Positions 7,516 to 17,568 are shown, counted from the first letter of the stretch. The stretch is 64,000 nucleotides of DNA from Bradyrhizobium sp. 21 (GCF_023073335.1 NZ_JADPJG010000002.1:835664-899663), one strand, 5' to 3'. Made by a program: numbers and translations. The notes: generated from the sequence alone by a model not told the origin.

Positions 7516-8822
7516 TCAGGTCGCTGCGCGGCCGGCTGTTCATCAGCTTGACGACGGTCGTCCTGTTGACCGGCCTCATAGGAGGCGTCTTTGCGCACCG
7601 CTGGGCATTCGACGAAGCCATCGAGACGCAGGACTCGGTGCTGATCCAGATCGCGGGCCTCGTCCAGAATGGTGGTTTCGCGGGAACCCAGGACCTCCAT
7701 GGCGTGGATGAGGATTCCGAAGTCTGGCTGATGGAATTGGGCAAGGCGCCGCAGGGCACCTCCGAGGAGCGTCTGCTGTGGCGGCTTCAGGATGGGATGC
7801 GCGATGCGACGCGAAAAGGAAAGCCGGTCCGTGTGGTGCTGCGGACGCGATCCGACGGCAGCCGCTTTGCGGTGGCGCAGAGCGCGGGTGTTCGGGATGA
7901 GATCGCGGGCGACATGGCGTTCCGCACCGTACTTCCGATCTTGGCGCTGATCCCTTGCCTGATGCTGGTGATCGCCTTTGTCATTGCCCGATCGCTCCGC
8001 CCGATGGTGCGGCTGGCGGACGAACTTGATGCCAGGCGTGCCGACGACATGACGGCGCTTCCGCTTCGCGATCTTCCAAGCGAACTCAATCCATTCGTGT
8101 CCTCGATCAACGGCCTGTTGCAGCGGATGCACGAGACTATGGAGCAGCAGCGCAGATTCATCGCGGATGCCGCGCATGAACTGCGGACGCCTCTGACGGC
8201 GCTGAGCCTGCAGGCCGAGAATCTCGATCAGGTCGAACTGCCGCCGGCCGCGAGCGAACGCCTTGCGGTGCTTCGGCAGGGCATACGCCGCAGCAAGCAT
8301 CTTCTGGAACAGTTGCTCGCGCTGGCACGGCACGACGCGGCCCCCTCCGATTGTGCGCAATCAGAGATCGTGGAGCTCGATCGCGCCGCCAGGCGCATTA
8401 TCGCCAATCTCCTGGGGGAAGCGATCAATCGCGGTGTCGATCTCGGCTTCGAACGAGTCGAGTCTATTCCGGTGCGCGGCGAGCCGGTCATGCTCGCAGC
8501 GATGATCCGCAATCTCATCGACAATGCGCTCCGTTTCACGCCAGAGGGCGGCAAGATCGATGTGGCGATCTACCAGGACGGTGCGACGGGCGTCCTTCGA
8601 ATTGACGACACCGGGCCGGGCGTTTCTTCCGAGGAGATCGGCCGGATTTTCGAGCCGTTCTTCCGCGGTCAACGTCCGGAAGGTGACGGCGCCGGTCTTG
8701 GCCTTTCGATCGTCAAGCGGATCGTCGACCGGCTCGGCGGGTCCATTGAAGCTGTGAATATCACCGAGACCGGGCGCACCGGATTGCGGGTTGTCGTCAG
8801 ACTGCCCGCGGCGGCTACGTGA
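7512..8822 (+). CDS. Sensor histidine kinase (PmrB/QseC-like)
   Basis: A 436-residue inner-membrane sensor kinase. Transmembrane helices at about 10-30 and 138-160 flank a periplasmic domain of roughly 105 residues. A HAMP linker and an HisKA domain with H-box FIADAAHELRTPL (His222) follow, then a GHKL ATPase with NLIDNALRF, DTGPGV and GAGLGLSIVKRI. It autophosphorylates and passes phosphate to the overlapping response regulator. The periplasmic domain contains several acidic residues (DLHGVDEDSE at about 61-70), as seen in sensors of cations or cationic peptides; the signal itself cannot be read. The stop lies 3 bp from that of the convergent hydrolase gene. Confidence 0.93.
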   Translation: MIRSLRGRLFISLTTVVLLTGLIGGVFAHRWAFDEAIETQDSVLIQIAGLVQNGGFAGTQDLHGVDEDSEVWLMELGKAPQGTSEERLLWRLQDGMRDATRKGKPVRVVLRTRSDGSRFAVAQSAGVRDEIAGDMAFRTVLPILALIPCLMLVIAFVIARSLRPMVRLADELDARRADDMTALPLRDLPSELNPFVSSINGLLQRMHETMEQQRRFIADAAHELRTPLTALSLQAENLDQVELPPAASERLAVLRQGIRRSKHLLEQLLALARHDAAPSDCAQSEIVELDRAARRIIANLLGEAINRGVDLGFERVESIPVRGEPVMLAAMIRNLIDNALRFTPEGGKIDVAIYQDGATGVLRIDDTGPGVSSEEIGRIFEPFFRGQRPEGDGAGLGLSIVKRIVDRLGGSIEAVNITETGRTGLRVVVRLPAAAT

Positions 8823-8825
8823 CGA

Positions 8826-9722
8826 TCACTCCCCCTGAACCCATTCCGCGACGCCGCGCCACAGCGTGTCGCGGTGCTCGGGGCGGAAGAAGCCGAAATG
8901 GCCGATTGCCTTGGCGCCGACGTCGGACGGTTTGACCGTCAGCACCTCCGGCTTGATCGCGCTGAAGCCGCCGGTGAGCAGTTCGACCGCGGGCCGCGTC
9001 GCCCAGGGATCGTCGGAGAAGCACAGCGCGCGCAGCTCGCCCTTGAACTTGGCAAAGTTCTCCAGCGCCGGCAGCTTTGAATCGAAGAGATAGCGGGGGC
9101 TGGAGACCCACTCGGCCCATTGCAGGAAGACGCCCTTGGGCAAATCCTCGCCGACACCGGCCCAGCCCGGCGCGTAACCGAGCGCGTGCACGAGCGGCAC
9201 GCCGACGAAATTCATGAAGGCGTAGACGCGGTATTTTTCCGGCGACGCCATCAGCCGCCAGGTGGCCGCCTGCGAGGCCACGAACGCGGCGCGCGAGATG
9301 TCCGTGTTGTTCGCGATCAGCCCGAGCGCCTGGCCGCCGAACGAATGGCCGACATAGGCCAGGGGCAGGGTGTTGTAGCGCGCGCGCATCCAGTGCACTG
9401 CGGCGGTGACGTCGAGTGCGGCCCAGTCCGACATAGAGGCCTTGAAGCCGACCAGCGATTTCGGCTGGTTGTAGCCGACCATCGCCGGCAGCCGGCTGTC
9501 GCCGATGCCGCGATAGTCGTAGGTGAGGACTGCGCAGCCGCGATGGGCGAGATAGGAGGCAAAGCCGCGATAGATTTTTCGCGGCACGGCGGTGCCGGAG
9601 TTGATCAGCACGGCATGGCGTTTGGTGCCGCGCGGCAGGAATAGCGTGCCGCTCAGCGCATACCCGTCGGTTGCCGGGAAGCTGATCTCGTCAACGAAAA
9701 CGTCGTCTAATGCCGCGTCCAT
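8826..9722 (-). CDS. Alpha/beta hydrolase (COG4757-like)
   Basis: A 298-residue alpha/beta hydrolase. The nucleophile elbow GHSFGG places the catalytic Ser at 127, YDYRGIGDS precedes it, and a late His is present in IGHFGFF. It is cytoplasmic, with no signal peptide. Family members are predicted esterases or serine aminopeptidase-like hydrolases without defined substrate. Start ATG 9722 (MDAALDDVFVDEISF) was preferred to the frame opening at 9860, which would add 46 low-complexity residues and run into the divergent aroG promoter region. It is convergent with the two-component system. Confidence 0.85.
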   Translation of the reverse strand: MDAALDDVFVDEISFPATDGYALSGTLFLPRGTKRHAVLINSGTAVPRKIYRGFASYLAHRGCAVLTYDYRGIGDSRLPAMVGYNQPKSLVGFKASMSDWAALDVTAAVHWMRARYNTLPLAYVGHSFGGQALGLIANNTDISRAAFVASQAATWRLMASPEKYRVYAFMNFVGVPLVHALGYAPGWAGVGEDLPKGVFLQWAEWVSSPRYLFDSKLPALENFAKFKGELRALCFSDDPWATRPAVELLTGGFSAIKPEVLTVKPSDVGAKAIGHFGFFRPEHRDTLWRGVAEWVQGE

Positions 9723-9903
9723 GGGCAGAAGGTATCCTGCCAGTTTCCTCGCCGTTTCCCAGCAGATGCGAATTTGGCTTTCCCCGCAAGGGTTTGCAGT
9801 GCCAGATGGATTTACAACTGGCGGCCGGGAGCGAGCCTGTGTATAAGGCGGCCCTCGCAACCCACAGATCAGGTTGTGTTTTTTGCTTCACGGAGAGATT
9901 GCG

Positions 9904-11292
9904 ATGTCCGAGCGGTGGACGCCCGAATCCTGGCGCAGCAAGCCGGTGCTACAGGTGCCCGATTATCCCGACGCCAAGGCCCTGGCCGACGTCGAGGCGC
10001 AGCTTGCGACCTTTCCGCCGCTGGTGTTCGCGGGTGAGGCGCGCAATCTGAAGAAGTCGCTGGCACGGGTCGCGGCCGGCGAGGCCTTCCTGCTGCAGGG
10101 CGGCGACTGCGCCGAGAGCTTTGCCGAGCACGGCGCCAACAACATCCGCGACTTCTTCCGCGTGCTGCTCCAGATGGCGGTGGTGCTGACTTATGCCGGC
10201 GCCGTTCCGGTGGTGAAGGTCGGCCGCGTCGCCGGCCAGTTCGCCAAGCCGCGCTCGTCGCCGACCGAGAAGATCGACGGTGTTGAGCTGCCGAGCTATC
10301 GCGGCGACATCGTCAACGACATCGCCTTCACCAAGGCGGCGCGCGTCCCTGATCCGCAGCGCCAGCTGATGGCGTATCGCCAGTCGGCGGCGACGCTGAA
10401 CCTGCTGCGTGCGTTTGCCACCGGCGGCTACGCCAATCTCGGCAGCGTGCATCAGTGGATGCTCGGCTTCCTCAAGGATTCGCCGCAGTCCCGCCGCTAC
10501 AAGGAATTGGCCGACCGCATCTCCGACGCGCTCAACTTCATGCGCGCCTGCGGCCTCGATCTCGAGGCCCATCCGGAGCTGCGCGCCACCGATTTCTACA
10601 CCAGCCACGAGGCGCTGCTGCTCGGCTACGAGCAGGCCATGACCCGCGTCGATTCCACCACCGGCGACTGGTACGCGACGTCGGGCCACATGATCTGGAT
10701 CGGCGACCGCACCCGCCAGCTCGATCACGGCCATATCGAATATTTCCGCGGCATCAAGAACCCGATCGGTCTGAAATGCGGCCCGTCGCTCAAGGCCGAC
10801 GAGCTGTTGAAGCTGATCGACGTGCTCAACCCCGACAACGAGCCGGGCCGGCTGACGCTGATCGGCCGCTTCGGCTCCGACAAGGTCGGCGAGCACCTGC
10901 CGAACATGATCCGCGCCGTGAAGCGCGAGGGCAGGGTGGTGGTCTGGTCGTGCGATCCCATGCACGGCAACACCATCACCTCAACGTCCGGCTACAAGAC
11001 GCGCCCCTTTGACCGCATCCTCTCCGAGGTGAAGTCGTTCTTCGCGATCCACGCGGCCGAAGGCACCCATGCCGGCGGCGTGCATCTGGAGATGACCGGC
11101 CAGGACGTCACCGAGTGCCTCGGCGGCGCCCGCGCGATCACCGACGAGGATCTCAACGACCGCTATCACACGGTCTGCGACCCCCGCCTCAATGCCGAGC
11201 AATCCATCGACATGGCTTTCCTGGTCGCGGAGCTCCTCAAGCAGGAGCGCGCCGGCAAGGTCAGGCCGATGCCGGCCGCAGCGGGGCTCTGA
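9904..11292 (+). CDS. aroG: 3-deoxy-7-phosphoheptulonate synthase, class II
   Basis: A 462-residue class II (plant/mycobacterial type) DAHP synthase. It condenses phosphoenolpyruvate with erythrose 4-phosphate, the first step of the shikimate pathway. Family landmarks include the metal-site Cys69 in [27 protein letters not shown], and the C-terminal [20 protein letters not shown]. The start was taken at ATG 9904 behind CGGAGAG rather than the earlier in-frame ATG at 9874. dgkA and nadE follow in the same direction at short spacing. Class II genes are variously named aroF, aroG or aroH, so the symbol is a convention. Confidence 0.95.
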   Translation: MSERWTPESWRSKPVLQVPDYPDAKALADVEAQLATFPPLVFAGEARNLKKSLARVAAGEAFLLQGGDCAESFAEHGANNIRDFFRVLLQMAVVLTYAGAVPVVKVGRVAGQFAKPRSSPTEKIDGVELPSYRGDIVNDIAFTKAARVPDPQRQLMAYRQSAATLNLLRAFATGGYANLGSVHQWMLGFLKDSPQSRRYKELADRISDALNFMRACGLDLEAHPELRATDFYTSHEALLLGYEQAMTRVDSTTGDWYATSGHMIWIGDRTRQLDHGHIEYFRGIKNPIGLKCGPSLKADELLKLIDVLNPDNEPGRLTLIGRFGSDKVGEHLPNMIRAVKREGRVVVWSCDPMHGNTITSTSGYKTRPFDRILSEVKSFFAIHAAEGTHAGGVHLEMTGQDVTECLGGARAITDEDLNDRYHTVCDPRLNAEQSIDMAFLVAELLKQERAGKVRPMPAAAGL

Positions 11293-11296
11293 GACC

Positions 11297-11650
11297 TTGC
11301 TGCGGATCTGGAAGGCCACGGTCAATTCCCGCAACGGTCTGGCCTTTGCGTTCCGCTCGGAGCAGGCCGTCCGCGAGGAGATTGTCGCGCTCCTCGTGTC
11401 GCTGCCGGTCGCCTGGTTCGTCGGCGCGACCGCGATGCGCGCGGTCGAGCTGGTGTGTTCGGTCGCGTTCGTGCTGGTGGTCGAGCTGCTCAACACGGCG
11501 ATCGAGAAGCTTGCCGACCGGCTGACCATGGATCACGACAAGCAGATCGGCCGGGTCAAGGACATGGGCTCGGCCGCGGTGGGTGTTGCGCTCCTGATGG
11601 CCCTCGCGTTCTGGATCATCGCCATCATCGAGCGATTGGGGTTCCTCTAG
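11297..11650 (+). CDS. dgkA: Diacylglycerol kinase
   Basis: A 117-residue inner-membrane protein with three hydrophobic helices and the DgkA signature ELLNTAIEKLADR, plus NSRNGLAFAFRSEQAVREE near the start. It phosphorylates diacylglycerol to phosphatidic acid for phospholipid recycling. TTG 11297 is the proposed start because it begins 4 bp after the aroG stop and gives the normal length of about 120. An ATG at 11192 in the same frame would overlap aroG and add unrelated residues. nadE starts 18 bp downstream. Confidence 0.9.
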   Translation: MLRIWKATVNSRNGLAFAFRSEQAVREEIVALLVSLPVAWFVGATAMRAVELVCSVAFVLVVELLNTAIEKLADRLTMDHDKQIGRVKDMGSAAVGVALLMALAFWIIAIIERLGFL

Positions 11651-11668
11651 CCCGTTGATCGGAGCGCC

Positions 11669-13426
11669 ATGACCGAACGTCTCAACGAATTCGCGGTCAC
11701 GCTCGCCCAGCTCAATCCGACCATGGGCGATATCGACGGCAATGCCGCCAAGGCGCGTGCCGCGCGCGCGCAGGCCAAGTCCGACGGCGCCGATCTCGTG
11801 CTGTTTCCGGAATTGTTCATCGCCGGCTATCCGCCTGAAGACCTCGTGCAGAAGCCGGCCTTCCAAGCCGCCTGCCGCGCCGCGATCGAAAGCCTCGCGC
11901 GCGACACTGCCGATGGCGGGCCGGCCATGCTGGTCGGCACGCCCTGGGTCGAGGAGGACAGGCTCTACAATGCCTGCGCGCTGCTCGATGGCGGCCGTAT
12001 CGCTGCCTTGCGCTTCAAATGCAATCTGCCGAATTACGGCGTGTTCGACGAGAAGCGGCTGTTTTCGCGCGGCCCTGCGGCAGGTCCCGTGACCGTGCGC
12101 GGCGTGCGGATCGGGGTGCCGATCTGCGAGGACATCTGGTTGGAGGAGTCCGAGGATTACGAGAACGTGGTCGAGACGCTGGCCGAGACCGGCGCCGAGA
12201 TCATTCTGGTGCCGAACGGCTCGCCCTACGCCCGCGACAAAGCCGACGTGCGTTTGTCGGTTGCGGTGGCGCGCGTCACCGAGAGCGGCCTGCCGCTGGT
12301 CTATCTCAACCAGGTTTGCGGCCAGGACGAGCTGGTGTTCGACGGTGCTTCCTTCGCGCTCAACGGCGATCTCTCGCTCGCGGCGCAATTGCCGGCGTTC
12401 GCGGAGAGCATCACCACGCTGCGCTTCACGAGAAACCGCGACGATTGGCGCTGCAGCGGTCCAGTCGCGGAGCAGCCCGAAGGCGACCACGCCGACTACG
12501 CGGCCTGCGTACTCGGCTTGCGCGACTACGTCGCCAAGAACGGTTTCCCCGGTGTGCTGCTCGGCATTTCCGGCGGCATCGACTCTGCCCTCTGCGCGGC
12601 GATCGCGGTCGATGCACTTGGCGTCGATCAGGTGCACGGCGTGATGCTGCCCTATCGCTACACTGCGGCAAGCTCGATTGCGGACGCCGGCGAGCTGGCC
12701 GGCCATATGGGCATTCGCTACGAAGTTCTGCCGATCGCAGAAGCGGTGACCGGGTTCGAGACCATATTGTCCGGCATCTTCAAGAATCTGCCGGCCGATA
12801 TCACCGAGGAAAATCTCCAGGCCCGCACCCGCGGCACGCTGCTGATGGCGATCTCGAACAAGACCGGGCTGATGGTGGTGACCACAGGCAACAAGTCGGA
12901 AATGTCGGTCGGCTACGCCACGCTCTATGGCGACATGAACGGCGGCTTCAATCCGATCAAGGACATCTACAAGACGCAGGTGTTTCGGCTGGCAAGCTTG
13001 CGCAATGTCTGGAAGCCCGACGGTGCGCTCGGGCCCGCGGGCGAGGTCATTCCGCCCGACATCATCACGCGTCCGCCGACCGCGGAATTGCGCGAGAACC
13101 AGACCGACCAGGATTCCCTGCCGCCTTACGACGTGCTCGATGCCATCCTGGTGCGTCTGATCGAGCGCGAAGAGCCGCTCGACAAAGTCATTGCCGCCGG
13201 CTTCGATCGCGAAACGGTCACCCGCATCGACCATCTGCTCAACGTCGCCGAATACAAGCGCCGCCAGGCCGCGCCCGGCGTGAAGGTGACGCGCAGAAAT
13301 TTTGGCCGAGACCGCCGCTATCCCATCACCAACCGTTTTCGTGACAGGGGCGATGCGCTGCCGGCCGGGGACGAGACGCTGGTCTCGCGCGCCAGCAAAG
13401 CCTCGATCGACGCGTTCGAGGGTTGA
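11669..13426 (+). CDS. nadE: Glutamine-dependent NAD+ synthetase
   Basis: A 585-residue two-domain enzyme making NAD from nicotinic acid adenine dinucleotide, ATP and glutamine. The N-terminal nitrilase-type amidase has the triad Glu48 (FPELF), Lys117 (RFKCNLPNYG) and Cys153 (PICEDIW). The C-terminal synthetase carries the ATP-pyrophosphatase loop GISGGIDSAL at 299-308 and TTGNKSEMSVGY. The length is normal for the glutaminase-fused form. It is the third gene of an aroG-dgkA-nadE run and is followed by a palindromic repeat that probably ends transcription. Confidence 0.97.
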   Translation: MTERLNEFAVTLAQLNPTMGDIDGNAAKARAARAQAKSDGADLVLFPELFIAGYPPEDLVQKPAFQAACRAAIESLARDTADGGPAMLVGTPWVEEDRLYNACALLDGGRIAALRFKCNLPNYGVFDEKRLFSRGPAAGPVTVRGVRIGVPICEDIWLEESEDYENVVETLAETGAEIILVPNGSPYARDKADVRLSVAVARVTESGLPLVYLNQVCGQDELVFDGASFALNGDLSLAAQLPAFAESITTLRFTRNRDDWRCSGPVAEQPEGDHADYAACVLGLRDYVAKNGFPGVLLGISGGIDSALCAAIAVDALGVDQVHGVMLPYRYTAASSIADAGELAGHMGIRYEVLPIAEAVTGFETILSGIFKNLPADITEENLQARTRGTLLMAISNKTGLMVVTTGNKSEMSVGYATLYGDMNGGFNPIKDIYKTQVFRLASLRNVWKPDGALGPAGEVIPPDIITRPPTAELRENQTDQDSLPPYDVLDAILVRLIEREEPLDKVIAAGFDRETVTRIDHLLNVAEYKRRQAAPGVKVTRRNFGRDRRYPITNRFRDRGDALPAGDETLVSRASKASIDAFEG

Positions 13427-13450
13427 GGCAGGCGATCGCGCTCAGGATGA

Positions 13451-13560
13451 GCTGTCATCATCCGCGAAGGCGGATGATCCAGTACGCCGCGGCGGGCATT
13501 GTTGAAAACCTACTGCCGCCGCGGAGTACTGGATGCTCCGCCTTCGCGGAGCATGACAGC
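13451..13560. repeat. Dispersed palindromic element, copy 1 (GTCAT...ATCCAGTA family)
   Basis: A long inverted repeat with outer arms GCTGTCAT and ATGACAGC. It contains a terminal hairpin on each side (CATCCGC/GCGGATG and GCTCCGC/GCGGAGC) and inner arms ATCCAGTA and TACTGGAT. The element at 19175-19280 shares the outer arms and the ATCCAGTA motif. It fills the gap between convergent nadE and the DUF2865 gene and could act as a bidirectional terminator. Confidence 0.8.
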
Positions 13561-13578
13561 GGGGTATGCGGAGACAGG

Positions 13579-14775
13579 CTACTTCTGCTGCTGCGGCAGG
13601 AAGCTCGGCCCGACCGAGCGGATCGGCTTGTTCTCGGATGATGTCGCAGCCGTGCCGGTATCCGCGGGCGGCGTTGCAGCCGGAGCGGTGGCCGTCGTCG
13701 GTGCCGGAGCCGCGCCCTTCTTGGCATTCGCAGGCGCGCCCTTGGTGAGCTGCCGCTGCTGCATCTTCTTGGCGCTCTCCTCGGTGACGATGATGTCTCC
13801 CTGCTGCTCGGCCGCCGCCTTGTCGTCGGCCGATTTCAGCGCGTCGGCCCAGGTCTGGCCCGCGGCCTTGCAGGAGCAGGACGGGTTGAACTCGCTGCGG
13901 AATTTGAACGCGGTCGGCAGCGCCGTGTAGGGCTGGCCGCTGGTGGAGACCGCGGAGTTCATGTCCTCGCCGGGATTGCGATGGGTGTAGAGCACGGCTT
14001 CGGCGGCCGGGCACAGCGCCTTGCAGGTCTTCTCGTCGTCGGGGAAGCGCGCCGGCACGGTGGCGAACGAGACCGGGAAGTAGGCGCCGTCGCAGGTGCG
14101 CACGCACACTGTGCGATAGGTGCCTGATTGCGGGCCGAGATCGGACGGCGGCACGCCTTGCGGATTGTTGGGGTTGTTGCCGCCGAACAGATTGCTCAGG
14201 AAGTTGCCGCCGCCTTGCGACTGCGCGGCGTTGGCATATTGCGGGCCGCAATTGTTCTGCGCCAGCGCTGCCAGCACCGAGCGGCGCTGGTTGTCACGCT
14301 CGGGGCTGAAGCCGCCGGCGCCGCCGCGCAGTCGTTCGAGATTGCCGGTGATCTGGTCCAGATTGGCGCGCATCTGCTGGATCTGGGTGTTGACCGGACC
14401 GCATTGCGCCGACTGGCCGCTGAACAGCGAGAAGAAGCCGGAGGAATCGCAACCCATGCGCTTGGCCTGCATGGTGACGCGGTCGAGCTCGGCCTGCTGC
14501 TTGGTCTGGGACTCCTGATAGCGGCGGATCTGGTCTTCGCGTGCGGGATCACCGCCGCCGCCACGATCGAGCCCGGCGAGCTGGCCTTCCAGCCGCACGC
14601 ACATCGGATTCGGTCCGAGCCCGTTCTGGCCGGGCTGAGGCGGCGATCCCGGCGGTCCCGGCGGTCCCGCCTGTGCGTACGCACCATTGGCGAGCACGAC
14701 CGTACTCAAGAGCACGGCGCAGGCAAGGATCGAGCGAGCACGGGAGAGAGACAAAAATTCAGGCATATCCGCCAT
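13579..14775 (-). CDS. DUF2865-containing exported protein
   Basis: About 398 residues. A signal peptide (ILACAVLLSTVVLANGAYAQ) is followed by a Gly/Pro-rich stretch and a coiled-coil-prone part with Gln repeats. A conserved Cys-rich block then contains TVCVRTCDGAYFPVSF, KTCKALCP and FNPSCSCKAAGQ. The tail is Ala/Pro/Thr-rich and ends in FLPQQQK. This arrangement matches the rhizobial DUF2865 family, of unknown function and probably periplasmic. The even spacing of cysteines suggests disulfides. The start is uncertain: ATG 14775 and ATG 14766 are both plausible and neither has a strong ribosome-binding site. Confidence 0.8.
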   Translation of the reverse strand: MADMPEFLSLSRARSILACAVLLSTVVLANGAYAQAGPPGPPGSPPQPGQNGLGPNPMCVRLEGQLAGLDRGGGGDPAREDQIRRYQESQTKQQAELDRVTMQAKRMGCDSSGFFSLFSGQSAQCGPVNTQIQQMRANLDQITGNLERLRGGAGGFSPERDNQRRSVLAALAQNNCGPQYANAAQSQGGGNFLSNLFGGNNPNNPQGVPPSDLGPQSGTYRTVCVRTCDGAYFPVSFATVPARFPDDEKTCKALCPAAEAVLYTHRNPGEDMNSAVSTSGQPYTALPTAFKFRSEFNPSCSCKAAGQTWADALKSADDKAAAEQQGDIIVTEESAKKMQQRQLTKGAPANAKKGAAPAPTTATAPAATPPADTGTAATSSENKPIRSVGPSFLPQQQK

Positions 14776-14905
14776 TCTAGCGAGGTCACGGCCACGCGTG
14801 ATGTGGGGGGCCGAAGCGCGCCCTCCCATAGCCGCTTCCTGCGGCATCGTCACGTCGTTTCAGAGGCCAGCGATTGGGCCTAAAGTACGCCAGTTCCGAG
14901 CGAAT

Positions 14906-15211
14906 TCAGCGCTGGCAGGTGATTGCGACATATTCGTCGCAATGGCCATGGGAGCAGTTTGCGCCGGATTTGGGGACAGAGCCGGTAATTTCGTCGGGAT
15001 CGACCCGACGATAGGCCGAAGCCTGGGCAAAATCGCGTGACTGGCAGTAGGTGCGGGCGACCTGCGCGCCGCATTTGTCGCTCTTGGCTAGGCACTGATC
15101 GACGCCATAGCCGTCCGCCTGGTTGGGGATGATGAAGACGCGGGTCTCGGCGAGAGCGCTGGATGCGGCAAGGATGGAGGCGCAGGAAATGAGCGCCAGT
15201 AAGGATCGCAT
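14906..15211 (-). CDS. Small exported cysteine-containing protein
   Basis: A 101-residue protein starting MRSLLALISCASILAASSALAE, a clear Sec signal peptide. The mature domain of about 80 residues has six cysteines (DQCLAKSDKCGAQVARTYCQ, ANCSHGHCDEYVAITCQR), probably disulfide-bonded in the periplasm. The frame is open upstream to 15262, but the signal peptide fixes the start at ATG 15211. The family is common in Bradyrhizobium as a hypothetical protein, from memory. It is followed on the same strand by the DUF2865 protein, also exported and Cys-rich. Confidence 0.8.
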   Translation of the reverse strand: MRSLLALISCASILAASSALAETRVFIIPNQADGYGVDQCLAKSDKCGAQVARTYCQSRDFAQASAYRRVDPDEITGSVPKSGANCSHGHCDEYVAITCQR

Positions 15212-15503
15212 GAAAACACCTGGGGCAAAAACAAGGAACCGCCGGTTCCAGAATGGGCTCAAATGGTTAAGGATGATGAACCGTCAAGGCGAGCGGCCGC
15301 GCAATGCGGAGACAAGACGGCAATTCCGCGGCTCTCTTGACGCGAGGCCGCCTCATAGCCCATATGTGGCCGCATGAACGGTCTCCTCGCCATCTGCATT
15401 ATTTGCCGCGAGATTACGAGCTAGCGATTCGCTGGCTGGAGCCGTCTTTTCTCAAAACCATTGAGAGCACTGGACGCCCGGCCAACAGCCGACGGGTATC
15501 CAT
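15212..15503. other. Intergenic region upstream of cysS
   Basis: 292 bp between two divergent genes. I see no conserved RNA, long inverted repeat or convincing small gene. The cysS ATG at 15504 has only weak purine-rich sequence before it. Confidence 0.5.
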
Positions 15504-16943
15504 ATGGAATTGCGCCTCTACGATACGCTGAGCCGGGAAAAGCGCACCTTCGTGCCGCTCGATGCGAAGGACGTCCGCATGTATGTCTGCGGACCGACCG
15601 TCTATGACTTCGCCCATATCGGCAATGCGCGGCCGGTGATCGTGTTCGACGTGCTGTTTCGGCTGCTGCGCCATCTCTATGGCGAGGCGCACGTCAAATA
15701 TGTCCGCAACATCACCGACGTCGACGACAAGATCAACGACCGCGCCGCGCGGGATTTCCCCGGCCTGCCGCTGAATGAGGCCATTCGCAAGGTCACCGAG
15801 CAGACGGCTAAGCAGTTTCATGCCGATGTCGATGCGCTTGGCTGCTTGCGTCCGACTGTCGAGCCGCGTGCGACGGAGCATATCGGCGAGATGCGGGAGA
15901 TCATCGAAAGACTGGTCGCCGGCCGCTTCGCCTATCCTGCCGAGGATCACGTGTTGTTCTCCCCGCAGGCGATGAACGCGATGAGCGCAGCCAATTCCGA
16001 GCTACCGCGCTATGGCGCGCTATCGAAACGTTCGCTGGACGAGATGATCGCTGGTGCTCGCGTTGATGTCGCGCCCTACAAGCGCGATGCCACCGATTTC
16101 GTGCTGTGGAAGCCGTCCAAGCCCGGCGAGCCGTCATGGCCGTCGCCGGCGGGCATCGCCGCGCAGGGGCGTCCGGGCTGGCATATCGAGTGCTCGGCGA
16201 TGGCCTGGAAGCATCTGGGCGAGCATTTTGACATTCATGGCGGCGGCATCGATCTCGTGTTTCCGCATCACGAGAACGAGGTCGCGCAGACTTGCTGCGC
16301 CTTCCACCGGGAGCGCATGGCGAACTACTGGATGCACAACGGCTTCCTGCAGGTCGAGAGCGAGAAGATGTCGAAGTCGCTCGGCAATTTCGTCACGATT
16401 CACGAGTTGCTCGCGGACTGGCCGGGCGAGGTGCTGCGCCTGAACATGCTCAAGACGCATTACCGTTCGCCGATCGACTGGACTCTCAAGAACCTTGAAG
16501 AGAGCAGCAAGACTCTCGATGAGTGGTATCGAGACGTGGCGGATGTTGAGCCCTCGGATGACATCGATCCGGACTTCTTGAACTCGCTCCTGGATGATCT
16601 GAACACCGCGGGGGCGATCAAACGATTGCACGAGATTTCTCCCGTGATGCGGCTGAGCCAGTCTCGTTTGGACGACTGGGGCGGAGAAACGGCCCAGCGG
16701 TACAAGAAGTCAGCGGCAATGCTGCTGGGGCTGCTGCCGCAAAGCGCAACGGCGCGATCCGAGCAGATGAGGTCCAGGGCCGGAATTGACCCTGCCAAGG
16801 TCGCAGCCCTGCTGGCAGCTCGCAGCGAAGCGCGAGCGCGCAAGGACTTTGCGGAGTCCGATCGTATCCGCGATCTGCTTGCCGCGATGGGCGTTGCGAT
16901 CAAGGACTCCAAGGAAGGGACGACGTGGGAGGTCGCACGATGA
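15504..16943 (+). CDS. cysS: Cysteinyl-tRNA synthetase
   Basis: A 479-residue class I aminoacyl-tRNA synthetase charging tRNA-Cys. Visible features are the HIGH-equivalent AHIGNARP (38-41), the KMSKS loop at 288-292, and zinc ligands Cys29, Cys230, His255 and Glu259 that discriminate cysteine. The C-terminal helical region carries a DALR-like domain and [19 protein letters not shown]. The length is normal. It is the first gene of a tightly packed run: its stop overlaps a 37-codon membrane-protein gene by ATGA, then GNAT and cimA follow. Confidence 0.97.
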   Translation: MELRLYDTLSREKRTFVPLDAKDVRMYVCGPTVYDFAHIGNARPVIVFDVLFRLLRHLYGEAHVKYVRNITDVDDKINDRAARDFPGLPLNEAIRKVTEQTAKQFHADVDALGCLRPTVEPRATEHIGEMREIIERLVAGRFAYPAEDHVLFSPQAMNAMSAANSELPRYGALSKRSLDEMIAGARVDVAPYKRDATDFVLWKPSKPGEPSWPSPAGIAAQGRPGWHIECSAMAWKHLGEHFDIHGGGIDLVFPHHENEVAQTCCAFHRERMANYWMHNGFLQVESEKMSKSLGNFVTIHELLADWPGEVLRLNMLKTHYRSPIDWTLKNLEESSKTLDEWYRDVADVEPSDDIDPDFLNSLLDDLNTAGAIKRLHEISPVMRLSQSRLDDWGGETAQRYKKSAAMLLGLLPQSATARSEQMRSRAGIDPAKVAALLAARSEARARKDFAESDRIRDLLAAMGVAIKDSKEGTTWEVAR

Positions 16944-17053
16944 AGCGGCCCGACACGCCTTTTCCGCGACACTGGTTCTATTACATCGCGCTGAAAATCC
17001 TGCTGCTCGGCGCTGCCGCGGCGCTGGCGCTGAAACTCTATGGGATGTGGTGA
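16940..17053 (+). CDS. 37-residue single-pass membrane protein overlapping cysS
   Basis: ATG 16940 overlaps the cysS stop (ATGA) and opens a 37-codon frame ending at TGA 17053. The product begins [19 protein letters not shown] and ends in an Ala/Leu helix and YGMW, so it is a basic N-terminus plus one membrane helix. The overlap and the 5-bp gap to the following GNAT ATG fill the interval exactly, which argues for a real coupled gene. Function is unknown. Confidence 0.65.
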   Translation: MKRPDTPFPRHWFYYIALKILLLGAAAALALKLYGMW

Positions 17054-17058
17054 AGACG

Positions 17059-17568
17059 ATGGCACAAGCATTGCCAAAGCCCGGCTTGCGGCCGTTCCTG
17101 CCGGAGGACGTGCCGGTCCTTGCCGCGATCTTCACGGCCAGCATCGAGGAGCTGACCGGCGACGACTACAACGAGGCGCAGCAGCAAGCCTGGATGGAGG
17201 CGGCCGAGAGCGAAGAATTCGGCAAGCGGCTCGCGGCCGACCTGACGCTGATTGCCACGCTGGAGGGCTCGCCGGTGGGGTTTGCCTCGCTGCACGGCAA
17301 GGATCACATCCGCATGCTCTACGTCCATCCGGCCGTGGTCGGGCAGGGCCTGGCGACGATGCTGGTCGATGCGCTGGAAAAGCTTGCCGGCGGCCGCGGT
17401 GCTGAAAAGCTGACGGTGGATGCCAGCGATACGGCGCAGGGCTTCTTCGCCAAGCGCGGCTACATCGCCATGCAGCGCAACAGCATCACCGTCAACGACG
17501 AGTGGCTCGCCAACACCACCATGCAGAAGACGCTCAGTACCGGACCTACGTCGGGAGCGCTGCAATGA
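17059..17568 (+). CDS. GNAT-family N-acetyltransferase
   Basis: A 169-residue GNAT protein that would transfer an acetyl group from acetyl-CoA to an amine. The pantetheine-binding motif A is visible as MLYVHPAVVGQGLATMLVD, preceded by GFASLHGKDHI and followed by FFAKRGYIAMQRNSITV. The acceptor is unknown. ATG 17059 was used; GTG 17050, overlapping the small-gene stop, is an alternative adding three residues. Its stop overlaps the cimA start (ATGA), so the two are translationally coupled. Confidence 0.88.
   Translation: MAQALPKPGLRPFLPEDVPVLAAIFTASIEELTGDDYNEAQQQAWMEAAESEEFGKRLAADLTLIATLEGSPVGFASLHGKDHIRMLYVHPAVVGQGLATMLVDALEKLAGGRGAEKLTVDASDTAQGFFAKRGYIAMQRNSITVNDEWLANTTMQKTLSTGPTSGALQ

Noticed and set aside
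11261..13234. Open frame of 657 codons antisense to nadE
   Set aside because: nadE carries all catalytic residues; the antisense product resembles no protein family.
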